Below are positions 17,034-25,638 of a stretch of 64,000 nt of DNA, piece by piece. Every line of letters begins with the position of its first letter. The first letter of the stretch is position 1. The position numbers were made by a program, and so were the translations under genes. This stretch comes from Candidatus Krumholzibacteriota bacterium. Lineage in GTDB: Bacteria > Krumholzibacteriota > Krumholzibacteriia > Krumholzibacteriales > Krumholzibacteriaceae. The stretch covers positions 22,291-86,290 of the forward strand of contig JAFGCX010000008.1 of the NCBI GenBank assembly GCA_016932415.1, read 5' to 3'. Under the pieces are notes generated by a model. It was given only the letters and a program-made list of their open reading frames with translations, was not told the DNA's origin and searched no databases.

Positions 17034-18350
17034 ATGGGAAAGTCGAAGATCGCAGCGAAGGATGTTCACAAGACTCTTAAGAAAAGTATGCTTGTAGACG
17101 GGTATCCATTTGTACTTGATCTTGAGAAAAGTCACGGCACATGGCTCCACGACGCGGCCACGGGAAAGGAATACCTCGATTTCTTCACCTTTTTCGCTTC
17201 CAGCGCGCTCGGATATAACCATCCCGCCCTTACTACCGACGATTTTCTCAAAGAACTTGCGATTACCGCTGTGAACAAAGTCTCGAATTCCGATCTCTAT
17301 ACGCAGGAGATGGCTGAATTCGTCGATACATTTCATCGCATCGCGATCCCCGACTATCTGCCCAACCTCTTCTTCATAAGCGGCGGCGCTCTGGCCGTTG
17401 AAAACGCTCTTAAAGCCGCCTTCGACTGGAAGGTAAGAAAGAACTTCGAGAAGGGGATCAAGGAGGAGAAGGGCCACCAGGTCATCCATTTCAAAGAGGC
17501 TTTCCATGGACGCACCGGGTACACGATGTCCCTCACCAATACTGATCCGACAAAGGTCAATTATTATCCGAAATTCAACTGGCCACGGATCGAGAACCCG
17601 AAGGTCATATTTCCCGTGAAGGACCATCTCGCCGAGATAGAAGCGGCTGAAAAAAGAGCTGTAGATGCGATCGAGAAGGCGATTGCTGATAATCCCGATG
17701 ATATCGCGTCGATTATAATAGAGCCGATCCAGGGCGAGGGAGGAGACAACCATTTCCGCAAGGAGTTCTTCCACCAGCTGCGAAAGATCGCCGATGAACG
17801 CGAGGTAATATTGATCTTCGACGAAGTCCAGACCGGTGTCGGAATGACGGGAAAGATGTGGGCCCATCAGAATTACGATGTCAAGCCGGATATCATCTGT
17901 TTCGGAAAGAAGACCCAGGTCTGCGGCATCGCGGCGAGCAATCGCATCAATGAGGTCGATTCGGTATTCAAGGTATCGAGCCGGATCAACTCGACATGGG
18001 GCGGTAACCTTGTCGATATGAAAAGAGCAATGAAGATCTTCGAAGTGATAGAAGAAGAGGGACTCGTCGATAACGCGGCGAAGATGGGAGAGATATTCCA
18101 GAAATCTCTGGGAGATATCCAGCAGCGTCATCCTGACAAGATATCGAATGTCAGGGGACTGGGCCTTTTCTGCGCTTTTGACTGCCCGGACGGGAAAAGC
18201 AGGAACGATTTCGTCAACAAGGCGATGGAAAACGGTATGATCGCTCTCAAATGCGGCCCGAGGACAGTCCGTTTCCGTCCGCCCCTCAACGTGAATGAGG
18301 CGGAGCTGTCAAAAGCTGTCGAAATCATAGAGATGACCCTTAAAGGTTGA
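17034..18350 (+). CDS. lat: L-lysine 6-transaminase
   Basis: A class III PLP aminotransferase of the lysine epsilon-aminotransferase type, which moves the epsilon-amino group of lysine to 2-oxoglutarate, giving 2-aminoadipate semialdehyde. The diagnostic stretch is CFGKKTQVCGI, with the PLP lysine in GKK near residues 292-293; FFISGGALAVENALKAA, EAFHGRTGYTMS and IFDEVQTGVGMTG are also family-typical. ATG 17034 has GAGAGG 5 bases upstream; an in-frame GTG two codons earlier is less likely. It may serve lysine degradation. A GC-rich hairpin follows the stop. Confidence 0.93.
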   Translation: MGKSKIAAKDVHKTLKKSMLVDGYPFVLDLEKSHGTWLHDAATGKEYLDFFTFFASSALGYNHPALTTDDFLKELAITAVNKVSNSDLYTQEMAEFVDTFHRIAIPDYLPNLFFISGGALAVENALKAAFDWKVRKNFEKGIKEEKGHQVIHFKEAFHGRTGYTMSLTNTDPTKVNYYPKFNWPRIENPKVIFPVKDHLAEIEAAEKRAVDAIEKAIADNPDDIASIIIEPIQGEGGDNHFRKEFFHQLRKIADEREVILIFDEVQTGVGMTGKMWAHQNYDVKPDIICFGKKTQVCGIAASNRINEVDSVFKVSSRINSTWGGNLVDMKRAMKIFEVIEEEGLVDNAAKMGEIFQKSLGDIQQRHPDKISNVRGLGLFCAFDCPDGKSRNDFVNKAMENGMIALKCGPRTVRFRPPLNVNEAELSKAVEIIEMTLKG

Positions 18351-18403
18351 TAACCGGCAGGGGAGATCATCTTTCCGGCGATAGATTCGCGGGGAATCAA
18401 GGA

Positions 18404-18432
18404 ACGGCCTCCGCGCCAGGCGCGGGGGCCGT
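18404..18432 (+). terminator. Probable terminator downstream of lat
   Basis: ACGGCCTCCGCGC and GCGCGGGGGCCGT pair around a short loop about 55 bases after the lat stop codon. The following TCTCATTTC is only weakly U-rich, so efficiency is uncertain. Confidence 0.55.
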
Positions 18433-18492
18433 CTCATTTCAGATTGAAAGCGGCCTTCAGGCATGACCGGCCGGTCGACGGGGCAGAATAAG

Positions 18493-18777
18493 TCAATCTG
18501 CCGAAGGAGTCTTCGCTTTCTTTGTCTTCTTTTTGTCCTTCTTCTCACTGACAGGCGGATCGGATTTTTTTTCGGCGAGTTCTTTCTTCCCATAATCTTC
18601 ATCCCGGTAATCTGTCCTGTAAAATCCCGATCCTTTCAAAATATGACCAACGGGATGGATTACCCGGTAAACAGGCCCGCGGCATTTCGGGCACCGCTTC
18701 CTGGGCGCGTCCGATATCTTCTGGTCGATCTCGAATTCATGCTCGCATTTTTCACAAGCGTAATGGTACGTCGGCAT
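18493..18777 (-). CDS. FmdB-family zinc-ribbon protein
   Basis: A 94-residue protein with a zinc ribbon made of YACEKCEHEFE and RCPKCRG (two CxxC pairs), followed by a Lys-rich tail (KKDKKKTKKAK). FmdB-type ribbons are thought to be small regulators or nucleic-acid/protein-binding modules; the function here is unknown. The second of two adjacent ATG codons is chosen, 5 bases after AAGGAG. The start overlaps the stop of the upstream methyltransferase gene. Confidence 0.8.
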   Translation of the reverse strand: MPTYHYACEKCEHEFEIDQKISDAPRKRCPKCRGPVYRVIHPVGHILKGSGFYRTDYRDEDYGKKELAEKKSDPPVSEKKDKKKTKKAKTPSAD

Positions 18778-19565
18778 CATTGCTCCTTTTTCTTTGCCAG
18801 GATGATTATCCCTCCGATAAAAGGCCTGAAGATCCTGTTGATCAGCCTGTCCGGTCTCGCGTGTGCGCGGGTAGTCGTTATCAGCAGAGTCTGAAGTTCG
18901 GGGAACTGTCTCATCTTTCTCTTCCACCAGAAGGTCGTCTTGAAGTCCTCATCTTTTCCGTGCCATCCTATACCGAAGTCAAAGACAGCCTTGTGTTTGG
19001 TAAGGAGCCATCTCAAACCGCCGGCTTTTCCTCTCGTCTCTATAAATCGTTTTACAAACATCCGATAAAAGGTCTTGGGATTGATCAGGTTTCCCACAAG
19101 AATAAGAAGGTGTCCGCCTTTTTTCAATACCCTGATCTGTTCGTTCATCCCTTTTTCAAAATCCCAGATATGTTCGAAGACATCTTTTGAATAGATACTG
19201 TCGAACGTCTCATCGCCGAACGGAAGGGCGCAGGAATCGCCCTGCATGGATTTTATGTCAAGTCCGTAATGTTTCGCCATTTCATGAACGAACTTCGGAT
19301 CTCCCGGGCAGATGTCGACATTGAAACATTCCGTTCCGAAACCAGCCACCTCGTAAAGCGTAAACCCGACACCTCCGCCTATATTGATTATCCTCTGGCC
19401 TTTCCTCACTTCGAGGAGCCTCATGATCATTTCGATCTCAACGTGGAAGCGGTCGAGATCTTTTCTGTACTGAATATATCTTCGGTCGTATTCTACCTGT
19501 CTTTTATTGACGTTCAGAGATGGATTGGGTCTCTGGATTATCAGGTCTTCTTTTTTAATGAACAT
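18777..19565 (-). CDS. Class I SAM-dependent methyltransferase
   Basis: A 262-residue methyltransferase. Motif I is INIGGGVGFTLYEVA, followed by an acidic FNVDICPGD strand end, the SCALPFGDETFDSIYSKDVF segment and HIWDFEKGMNEQIRVLKKGG, the standard type-11 layout. The C-terminal third contains LLTKHKAVFDFGIGWHG and a basic tail. I chose ATG 19565 (GAGGAG just upstream); a TTG at 19640 would add 25 residues. It is located after a carbamoyltransferase on the same strand, so the target may be a glycan or a secondary metabolite. Confidence 0.8.
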   Translation of the reverse strand: MFIKKEDLIIQRPNPSLNVNKRQVEYDRRYIQYRKDLDRFHVEIEMIMRLLEVRKGQRIINIGGGVGFTLYEVAGFGTECFNVDICPGDPKFVHEMAKHYGLDIKSMQGDSCALPFGDETFDSIYSKDVFEHIWDFEKGMNEQIRVLKKGGHLLILVGNLINPKTFYRMFVKRFIETRGKAGGLRWLLTKHKAVFDFGIGWHGKDEDFKTTFWWKRKMRQFPELQTLLITTTRAHARPDRLINRIFRPFIGGIIILAKKKEQ

Positions 19566-19621
19566 ATGCTCCTCTTCTGCTGAAGAGATATTAACCGGAA
19601 TGACACGGGAAATCAATATCC

Positions 19622-19650
19622 CCACCGTTAAAAAATTCAATCAACGGTGG
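19622..19650. repeat. 8-bp inverted repeat at the carbamoyltransferase stop
   Basis: CCACCGTT (19622-19629) and AACGGTGG (19643-19650) form a perfect stem with a 13-base loop, spanning the stop codon of the carbamoyltransferase gene on the minus strand. No U-tract follows, so it may only stabilise or partly attenuate the transcript. Confidence 0.4.
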
Positions 19651-21521
19651 TCCGCGAGGTCTTTCGCGCCGATCCTTTCCTCACGCGAGGTGTTGTCTGC
19701 CGGAGGGTCCCCCTGCAGGCGCTTGTCGAAAAGGTAATCTCCCACGACAAGGTAATCGATCCCTGCGCTTATGAAACACCTGTAGGCGTCATCCGGGGTG
19801 CAGACGATCGGTTCACCCCGCACATTGAAGCTCGTGTTGAGGACGATTCCATAGCCGGTCATTTGTTTAAACTGATCGATCAGGGTCCAGAAGCGGGGGT
19901 GATCTTCTCTTCTGACGCTCTGTATCCTAGCAGAGCCATCGATATGGGTCACTGCCGGTATGTCCGAGCGGACGGTATCGATCCTTTCCTGGAGAGGAAT
20001 GGAAAGATCAGCGCCGTGGTTCTGAATGAGCCTTCCTTCGATGACAGGCACCACGAAGAGCATATACGGTGATGGCCTGTCCAGATCGAAATACTTTTCG
20101 ATATCTTCTTCAAGTACCGATGGAGCGAACGGTCTGAAAGCTTCCCGCCGTTTTACGACCGCGTTCATTCTTTTCTGCATGGCGGGATTTCTGGCGTCAG
20201 CGAGGATGCTTCTGTTGCCAAGAGCTCTCGGTCCGAATTCCATCCGTCCCTGGAACCATCCGATTATCTTATCATCAGCTATCAACGATGCCGTTTCTCT
20301 CGCCAGTTCGTCAAAATCGTCGAAGTGTCTGAACGGAGCCCGGTACTTTTTTATCATGATCCCTATCTCATCAGCAGAGAACGCGGGGCCGAGACAGGCT
20401 CCGTTCATCGAATCGGCTCTGCCGTCGATTATCCTCGATTTATCCATCTGCGTATGCCACCCCGCGAAAGCTGCTCCAAGGGCGCCTCCGGCATCTCCCG
20501 CGGCGGGCTGGATCCAGATATTCTCAAAAATCCTTTTTTTAAGCAGTTTTCCGTTAGCGGAGCTGTTCAGCGCGACTCCTCCGGCGAGGGCGAGGTTGTC
20601 GCTTCCAGTAAGATCTTTCGCCGACCGGGCGAGCCTGAAAAGGATATCCTCGGTGATCTGCTGGGCTGCAAGGGCGATATCGATATATGCCTGGTCTACC
20701 GGTGAATCCGGCGGTCGCCGGGGTATGCCGAAAAGGTCTGTCCATTTCCGGTCGTCAGTCATCCCCGATCCGGTGAGGAAATCGAAATATTCAATATTAA
20801 GCAGTATCGAACCATCCTCCCTGATATCAATGACTTGCTCGAGAAACGATTTCCTGAACCTGCCCACGCGTTCTCCATCAGGATCGCCAAAGGGAGCGAG
20901 TCCCATCAGCTTGTATTCACCGCTGTTGACCCTGAACCCGGCGTATGAAGTCACCGCCGAATAAAAGAGCCCCACGGAGTGGGGAAACCGGAGTTCCCTG
21001 ATCAGCGTAAGATCTTTGTTGTTACCATGCCAGATCGCCGTAGTGGTCCACTCTCCGACTCCGTCGATGGTGAGTATGGCCGCTTCCTCGAAAGGAGAAG
21101 GATAGAAGGCGCTGGCCGCGTGAGAAAGATGGTGTTCAGGAAAGAGGAGAGGTATCCCGGATATCCCAAGCGTGGCGAGCTCTCTTTTAATGGTATTTTT
21201 CAGAAAAAGTTTTTCCCTTGCCCAGACGGACATGGAGGAGAGGAACGCGTTTGATCCCGCCGGGGCTAAAGCAAGATGAGTCTTTATCAGACGATCGAAT
21301 TTTTTCAGCGGTTTTTCGTAAAAAGAGATATAGCTCAGATCACCGGGAGAGATCCCCGATTCTTTCAGGAGTGATCTTATCGCCCGGCTGGGAAATGAAC
21401 GATCGTGTTTTACCCTCGTATATCTTTCCTCCTGGGCGGCGAAGATATTTCCGCCGTCAATGATCGCCGCGGCGCTGTCATGGTAGTAAGCCGAAATGCC
21501 GAGGATAGTGTCAGAACTCAT
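19641..21521 (-). CDS. Carbamoyltransferase (NodU/CmcH/TobZ family)
   Basis: A 626-residue, two-domain O-carbamoyltransferase. The N-terminal Kae1-like domain has GISAYYHDSAAAII, the metal/nucleotide residues in FPEHHLSHAASAFYPSPFEE and LTIDGVGEW, and LALAGGVALNSSANGKLL. The C-terminal YrdC-like part has GRMEFGPRALGNRSILADAR and VLNTSFNVRGEPIV. The family makes carbamoyl-AMP and moves the carbamoyl group onto a hydroxyl of a sugar or antibiotic. Full length, with GGAAAGGG upstream of ATG. The upstream SxtJ-like gene and nearby glycan genes point to carbamoylation of a surface glycan. Confidence 0.93.
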   Translation of the reverse strand: MSSDTILGISAYYHDSAAAIIDGGNIFAAQEERYTRVKHDRSFPSRAIRSLLKESGISPGDLSYISFYEKPLKKFDRLIKTHLALAPAGSNAFLSSMSVWAREKLFLKNTIKRELATLGISGIPLLFPEHHLSHAASAFYPSPFEEAAILTIDGVGEWTTTAIWHGNNKDLTLIRELRFPHSVGLFYSAVTSYAGFRVNSGEYKLMGLAPFGDPDGERVGRFRKSFLEQVIDIREDGSILLNIEYFDFLTGSGMTDDRKWTDLFGIPRRPPDSPVDQAYIDIALAAQQITEDILFRLARSAKDLTGSDNLALAGGVALNSSANGKLLKKRIFENIWIQPAAGDAGGALGAAFAGWHTQMDKSRIIDGRADSMNGACLGPAFSADEIGIMIKKYRAPFRHFDDFDELARETASLIADDKIIGWFQGRMEFGPRALGNRSILADARNPAMQKRMNAVVKRREAFRPFAPSVLEEDIEKYFDLDRPSPYMLFVVPVIEGRLIQNHGADLSIPLQERIDTVRSDIPAVTHIDGSARIQSVRREDHPRFWTLIDQFKQMTGYGIVLNTSFNVRGEPIVCTPDDAYRCFISAGIDYLVVGDYLFDKRLQGDPPADNTSREERIGAKDLADHR

Positions 21522-21536
21522 CGCGCCCTTTCCACT

Positions 21537-21758
21537 TCAATATGGCCTGGCAAGGTCGTTTTTTCCAATACGCATCTTCTTCCCGGTCATCACGGAATCT
21601 TTTCCCGCCTTGAATCTTTTCAGCATAAGGAGGTCTGTTCCGATCAATCTTCCCAGAAGGGCGAAGGGGGTGACGATCAGGAAATAAAACAAGATTAAAA
21701 CGGCCCCCGCAAAATATTCGACAGCGAACCTTGACAGCGATCTTTTTTTATCGTGCAT
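21537..21758 (-). CDS. Small SxtJ-like membrane protein
   Basis: A 73-residue protein with one or two closely spaced membrane segments (AVEYFAGAVLILFYFLIVTP) and then FALLGRLIGTDLLMLKRF. This matches the C-terminal half of SxtJ-type proteins that travel with NodU/CmcH carbamoyltransferases; the longer N-terminal hydrophobic part usual in SxtJ is absent. It lies 15 bases upstream of the carbamoyltransferase, certainly the same operon. Function is unknown in the family; a membrane tether or partner for the enzyme is likely. Confidence 0.65.
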   Translation of the reverse strand: MHDKKRSLSRFAVEYFAGAVLILFYFLIVTPFALLGRLIGTDLLMLKRFKAGKDSVMTGKKMRIGKNDLARPY

Positions 21759-21854
21759 ATCGTTTTTCCGAAAGAAGTGCCGGTAGAGCCGGGTCTTCCA
21801 AGATGAAAGTTGATTGTATCACATTATTCTCTTCATTTACAACCGAGTCATCTC

Positions 21855-21884
21855 TTGCCTTTAAAAACCCCGATGCGGTATCCT
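21855..21884 (+). promoter_or_regulatory. Possible promoter of the aminopeptidase gene
   Basis: TTGCCT (21855-21860) and TATCCT (21879-21884) are 18 bases apart in the divergent gap between the SxtJ-like gene and the aminopeptidase. Confidence 0.35.
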
Positions 21885-21929
21885 GAAGAGGTTCGTGGTC
21901 AGATGTTCTTGAAAAAGGAGATGGGAAAG

Positions 21930-22874
21930 ATGGATAAACTCACAAGCGCCGCTAAAAAGGCTGTCTATGACGCGATGAAAGTAAGGAAGGGCGAAAACCT
22001 CCTCCTGATCACCGACAGGCAGAAGATGAAGATAGCTGAAGCTCTCGCTTTCTGGGGAAAGAAAAAGGGAGCCGAGGTCACGACTTACCTGATGACCGAG
22101 ACGTTAAGGCCGATAACTGAACCTACGGCGATATTCAAGGGGATGATGAAAAAAGCCGACGTCTCCCTCTATATGCTCGACGCGAGAGTGGAGGAGAAAC
22201 CGTTCAGGGGATACATGGTAGTCAACGGCATGAAAAAGGGTCGGATCTGCATGATGCCGGGAATAACCGTCGACATGATGGAGCGCCTTATCAATATCGA
22301 TTTTAAGAAGATGGACGCGTTGACGAGAAAGGTCATGAAGATACTTAAAGATAAAACGGAGGTGCGCGTCACCAATTCACTGGGGACTGATATCAGTTTC
22401 AGCGTAAAAGGCAGGGAGTGGAAGAACGATAACGGTGATATAAGCAAAGAGGGAAGTCACGGAAACCTTCCGGCCGGAGAATGTTTTACCTGTCCGGTCG
22501 AGGAGACGTTCACCGGCAAGCTGGCGATAAGCCTGATCGACGACAAGGTCGGCCGCGGGACGATGGTCTTCGAAAAGGGAAGACTTGTCGGTTTCAGCGG
22601 GAAGGGCGTGACCGAGATAGTCAAGGGGATCGGCAAGGATATGACCGGCCGCATGATAGGAGAGTTCGGGATCGGAACGAACCGCGGCGCGAAGATATGC
22701 AGGAATATGCTCGAAGCAGAGAAAGCTTTCGGAACGGTACATTTCGCGATCGGAGACAGCTACGGCCTTGGCAGGAACAGGAGCAAATGGCACTTCGACG
22801 CTCTTGTCCAGAAGGTGACGCTGGTCGCCGGAGGAAAGACCGTGATCAGAAACGGCAACTATCTTATAAAGTGA
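21930..22874 (+). CDS. M29-like metal-dependent aminopeptidase
   Basis: A 314-residue protein resembling the leucyl/thermophilic aminopeptidase (M29) family. Metal-site segments are NLPAGECFTCPVEETFTG, GEFGIGTNRGA and VHFAIGDSYGLGRNRSKWHFD, with His and Glu ligands at the expected places. It is somewhat shorter than classical M29 enzymes (about 370-410 aa), as in many uncharacterised homologues. ATG 21930 has AAGGAG 9 bases upstream; earlier in-frame starts have no better site. It is transcribed away from the carbamoyltransferase operon. Cytoplasmic peptide turnover is the likely role. Confidence 0.8.
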   Translation: MDKLTSAAKKAVYDAMKVRKGENLLLITDRQKMKIAEALAFWGKKKGAEVTTYLMTETLRPITEPTAIFKGMMKKADVSLYMLDARVEEKPFRGYMVVNGMKKGRICMMPGITVDMMERLINIDFKKMDALTRKVMKILKDKTEVRVTNSLGTDISFSVKGREWKNDNGDISKEGSHGNLPAGECFTCPVEETFTGKLAISLIDDKVGRGTMVFEKGRLVGFSGKGVTEIVKGIGKDMTGRMIGEFGIGTNRGAKICRNMLEAEKAFGTVHFAIGDSYGLGRNRSKWHFDALVQKVTLVAGGKTVIRNGNYLIK

Positions 22875-22898
22875 TTTAAACCGGCAGACGGGTCATTA

Positions 22899-24410
22899 TC
22901 ACGGTGAAGGAGCGGCGAGAGCCTGCTCCTTTTCTTTCTCGACAATGATATTCTTTGCCGCGACGATTATTCCGAAGAGAAGCCAGACGAAATAGATATA
23001 TATATAGTTCCTCAGGTATTCGATCTTTATCTGGTCGAAGAGGAACATCACCAGCATCACGTGAAGGACCTTGCTGAACGCGTCGGGGAATGGAGATGAA
23101 ACTATTGAGGCCTTGAACCTTATCATCGACGCTTTCATCAACCTGAATATGAAGAAGAGGAAAGAGAGAAGACCTACCAGACCGGTTATATTTAAAATAT
23201 ACAGATAAAGGTTGTGGGGAAAGAGGAGGAAATCCGATCCCTTCTTTTCGGTATCCCAGAAAGGGCCGTGTCCTATTATCGGGCTTCTCATCGCCCGTTC
23301 AAATGATGACGTCCAGGCGGCAGCCCTGTTACTCGGAAGTCCACCCTCGAAGCTTGTGGCAAAGACTCTTTTAAACAGGGATCCTGATACGGTATATCTA
23401 GCCACGACTGTCTCAAGGACAACTATCAGCGCGACCACCGTGATCGTCATTGTCACCAGCTTTACGAAGTTAAGGTCCTTCCTGAAGATGAACGCCATGT
23501 ATGTATATCCGAAGAAGAGGGTAAAGAATGCTCCCCTTGTGATGGTCGTAAACATCATCCCGAGGTCGAATATTAATATTGCCGCGTAGATGATCTTTGA
23601 GGCGAGGCGTTTTTCCCTCACCAGCATCAAGAAGATCACCGGGACGTTGATCGCGAAGAACTCGGCGTTCAGTTCGAAATCATGGAAGGCCCCTCCCATC
23701 CTTATATCTTTCATAATAAGATGTGTCCGGTGGCTTGTATACAACCACATCGGCACGATCGTCCGCCCGGGAAAGAGCGTCTCGATCAGTGTGAATGTTA
23801 CAACAAGGGCAGCGGTGATGACCATCACCCTTGCCATCGTGCGGAGTTTTTTCTCGTCGTCGAGAAAGTTGATGACCAGATAGAAGAGGAGAATAGCTCC
23901 CCCGACGTTTGCCGTATGATACGCCGCCGCCTGGTAAGCCCGGGCCGAAGTATCGAGGCTGTAGAACGAGAGGAGGTACGACGCCATTATCAGAAGTACC
24001 GGCAGGTTGAACTGCCTGTCAGAGCGAAACCGTTCGATCTTCGCAGATACCCTTACCATGAATATAAGGAATATGATGACTGTGAAGACAAGATTCGAGT
24101 TCCCGATGGCTATCGAGAAAGGGAAAGGGTACATGACAGCCATAAAGACGAGGGCGTGAAAGGTCGAGAACGACCAGAGGACAGAGACAAGGACAACTCC
24201 GACAACAGCCTGGATCATCCTTTTATTCGGAGCGGCTATCTGGCTTCCAGCAATAAGTCCTATGACGATAACGAAGATCGCGTCTCTCACTCTGGAGAAA
24301 GGGAGATTCCTGATCCTTCCCTTCAAAGAGGGTTTTTTCCTGTCGTCGATATTGTCAAATCTGTTCATAACAGCGGTCCAAGCAAGATTGATACCCGGGT
24401 ATAGGATCAT
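22899..24410 (-). CDS. O-antigen ligase/polymerase-like membrane protein (WaaL/Wzy)
   Basis: A polytopic protein of about 503 aa with roughly 12 membrane segments and one large periplasmic loop. In the last third lie GHGPFWDTEK and FPHNLYLYILNITGLVG, which match the G-H-x-N pattern of WaaL/Wzy O-antigen ligases and polymerases. These act in the periplasmic leaflet, joining lipid-linked glycan units to lipid A core, to each other, or to proteins. The start is uncertain: ATG 24410 or ATG 24368 (MNRFDNIDDRKK), both with weak ribosome sites. It sits at the edge of the glycan cluster. Confidence 0.78.
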   Translation of the reverse strand: MILYPGINLAWTAVMNRFDNIDDRKKPSLKGRIRNLPFSRVRDAIFVIVIGLIAGSQIAAPNKRMIQAVVGVVLVSVLWSFSTFHALVFMAVMYPFPFSIAIGNSNLVFTVIIFLIFMVRVSAKIERFRSDRQFNLPVLLIMASYLLSFYSLDTSARAYQAAAYHTANVGGAILLFYLVINFLDDEKKLRTMARVMVITAALVVTFTLIETLFPGRTIVPMWLYTSHRTHLIMKDIRMGGAFHDFELNAEFFAINVPVIFLMLVREKRLASKIIYAAILIFDLGMMFTTITRGAFFTLFFGYTYMAFIFRKDLNFVKLVTMTITVVALIVVLETVVARYTVSGSLFKRVFATSFEGGLPSNRAAAWTSSFERAMRSPIIGHGPFWDTEKKGSDFLLFPHNLYLYILNITGLVGLLSFLFFIFRLMKASMIRFKASIVSSPFPDAFSKVLHVMLVMFLFDQIKIEYLRNYIYIYFVWLLFGIIVAAKNIIVEKEKEQALAAPSP

Positions 24411-24435
24411 CCGTTTTCCATAGAGCGGGCCGGCT

Positions 24436-25614
24436 TTAAATCAATATGATCTCTCTCTGTGGATCAGAGAGAAATTCGCCTCCGCCGGGGCGGACGACGA
24501 TGATCTCCTCCATCGTGGCGACTCCGTATCCCGGGATATTGATCCTCGGTTCGAGAGTATATACCTGGTTCTCCTCGATCTTCAGATATGGGAGATCGCC
24601 GTAGCGCTCCCATTCGGGGCACAACAGGCCCGCTCCGTCGTGAGTCGCCTGTCCTACCTGGTGCCCCAGGGCGTGGGGAAATTCATCGAAACCCCGGTCG
24701 GTGATATATCCACGCGCGATCGTGTCTATCTCTCTTCCTTCCATCCCCGGCCTGATCTTTTCGGCGGCGAGAGCGATCGAATCACGTATCGTATTGAAAG
24801 GCTCTATGACTTCGACGGGGGCCGCTGTCTCGGAGTCGCGGAGAAAATACCATGTCCTCTGAAGATCCGAGCAGTAACTTTCGCTTCTCGTGCCGAAATC
24901 TATATTCAGTACGTGCCCTTTCTCGATCTTTCTGTCGGTAGGCCCGGCATGGGCGCCGGCCGATTCAGGTCCCGTGAAAACGGAAGGACACTGCTCTCTT
25001 TCCCAGGAGGTCTCCACTCCTTCGCGCTCGACTTCGCCAAGGATGAAGGCGGCGACTTCTTTCTCGGTCATTCCAGGTTTTATCATTTCCGTCACGCGGC
25101 CGAATATGTCAAGCGTGAGGTCGACGTTCTTTTTTATTCTTCTGATCTCTTCGGGGCTCTTTCTGCCGCGGAGCCTGGACACAAGCTTTTCAGAACTGGT
25201 CAGCATGCCGGCGTACGGAGTGTCTTTAAGATATTCCGTGAGGATAAGGTACATGCCGTGAGAAAGACCGTCCGACATCAGGTCGTTTTTCGAGAAATTT
25301 ATCGCGATGCTCGACGGGGAGAATCTGTCAAGCTCACCTAACAGTGATTCTCCTATACCCTGTTTATAACCGATAACCTTGTAGCCGCCGACCTCCTCGA
25401 TCCGCGCCATGTCGAGGCTGCCTACCAGGGCGACAGGTTCGCCTTCAGCAGGAATGATAAAGGCTGACTGCCACGTGCAGTTCGCCCCGAGAATGAGATC
25501 GAGGACAGGATCGGGAGATACTTCGGTCTCACGGGCAAATGTGAGCCAGAGATCTATCTTGTTTTCGGCAAGGATCTTTTTCGCCTGAGCTATCTTTTCC
25601 GTGACAATCGACAT
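24436..25614 (-). CDS. M24-family metallopeptidase (Xaa-Pro aminopeptidase-like)
   Basis: A 392-residue pita-bread peptidase with an N-terminal creatinase-like domain (to about residue 165) and a catalytic domain. All five metal ligands can be traced: NIDFGTRSESYCSDLQRT (two Asp), HALGHQVGQATHDG (His), TLEPRI (Glu) and TMEEII (Glu). It would remove N-terminal residues ahead of proline or hydrolyse dipeptides in the cytoplasm. Its place among glycan genes looks incidental. GGAAG precedes the ATG. Confidence 0.87.
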   Translation of the reverse strand: MSIVTEKIAQAKKILAENKIDLWLTFARETEVSPDPVLDLILGANCTWQSAFIIPAEGEPVALVGSLDMARIEEVGGYKVIGYKQGIGESLLGELDRFSPSSIAINFSKNDLMSDGLSHGMYLILTEYLKDTPYAGMLTSSEKLVSRLRGRKSPEEIRRIKKNVDLTLDIFGRVTEMIKPGMTEKEVAAFILGEVEREGVETSWEREQCPSVFTGPESAGAHAGPTDRKIEKGHVLNIDFGTRSESYCSDLQRTWYFLRDSETAAPVEVIEPFNTIRDSIALAAEKIRPGMEGREIDTIARGYITDRGFDEFPHALGHQVGQATHDGAGLLCPEWERYGDLPYLKIEENQVYTLEPRINIPGYGVATMEEIIVVRPGGGEFLSDPQREIILI

Positions 25615-25638
25615 GACATCTTCCTTTCCATATCCGGG

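Noticed and set aside
16884-18131. A 415-codon open frame on the minus strand across lat
   Set aside because: It is the shadow of a highly conserved transaminase on the plus strand; its translation shows no domain and has no ribosome site.
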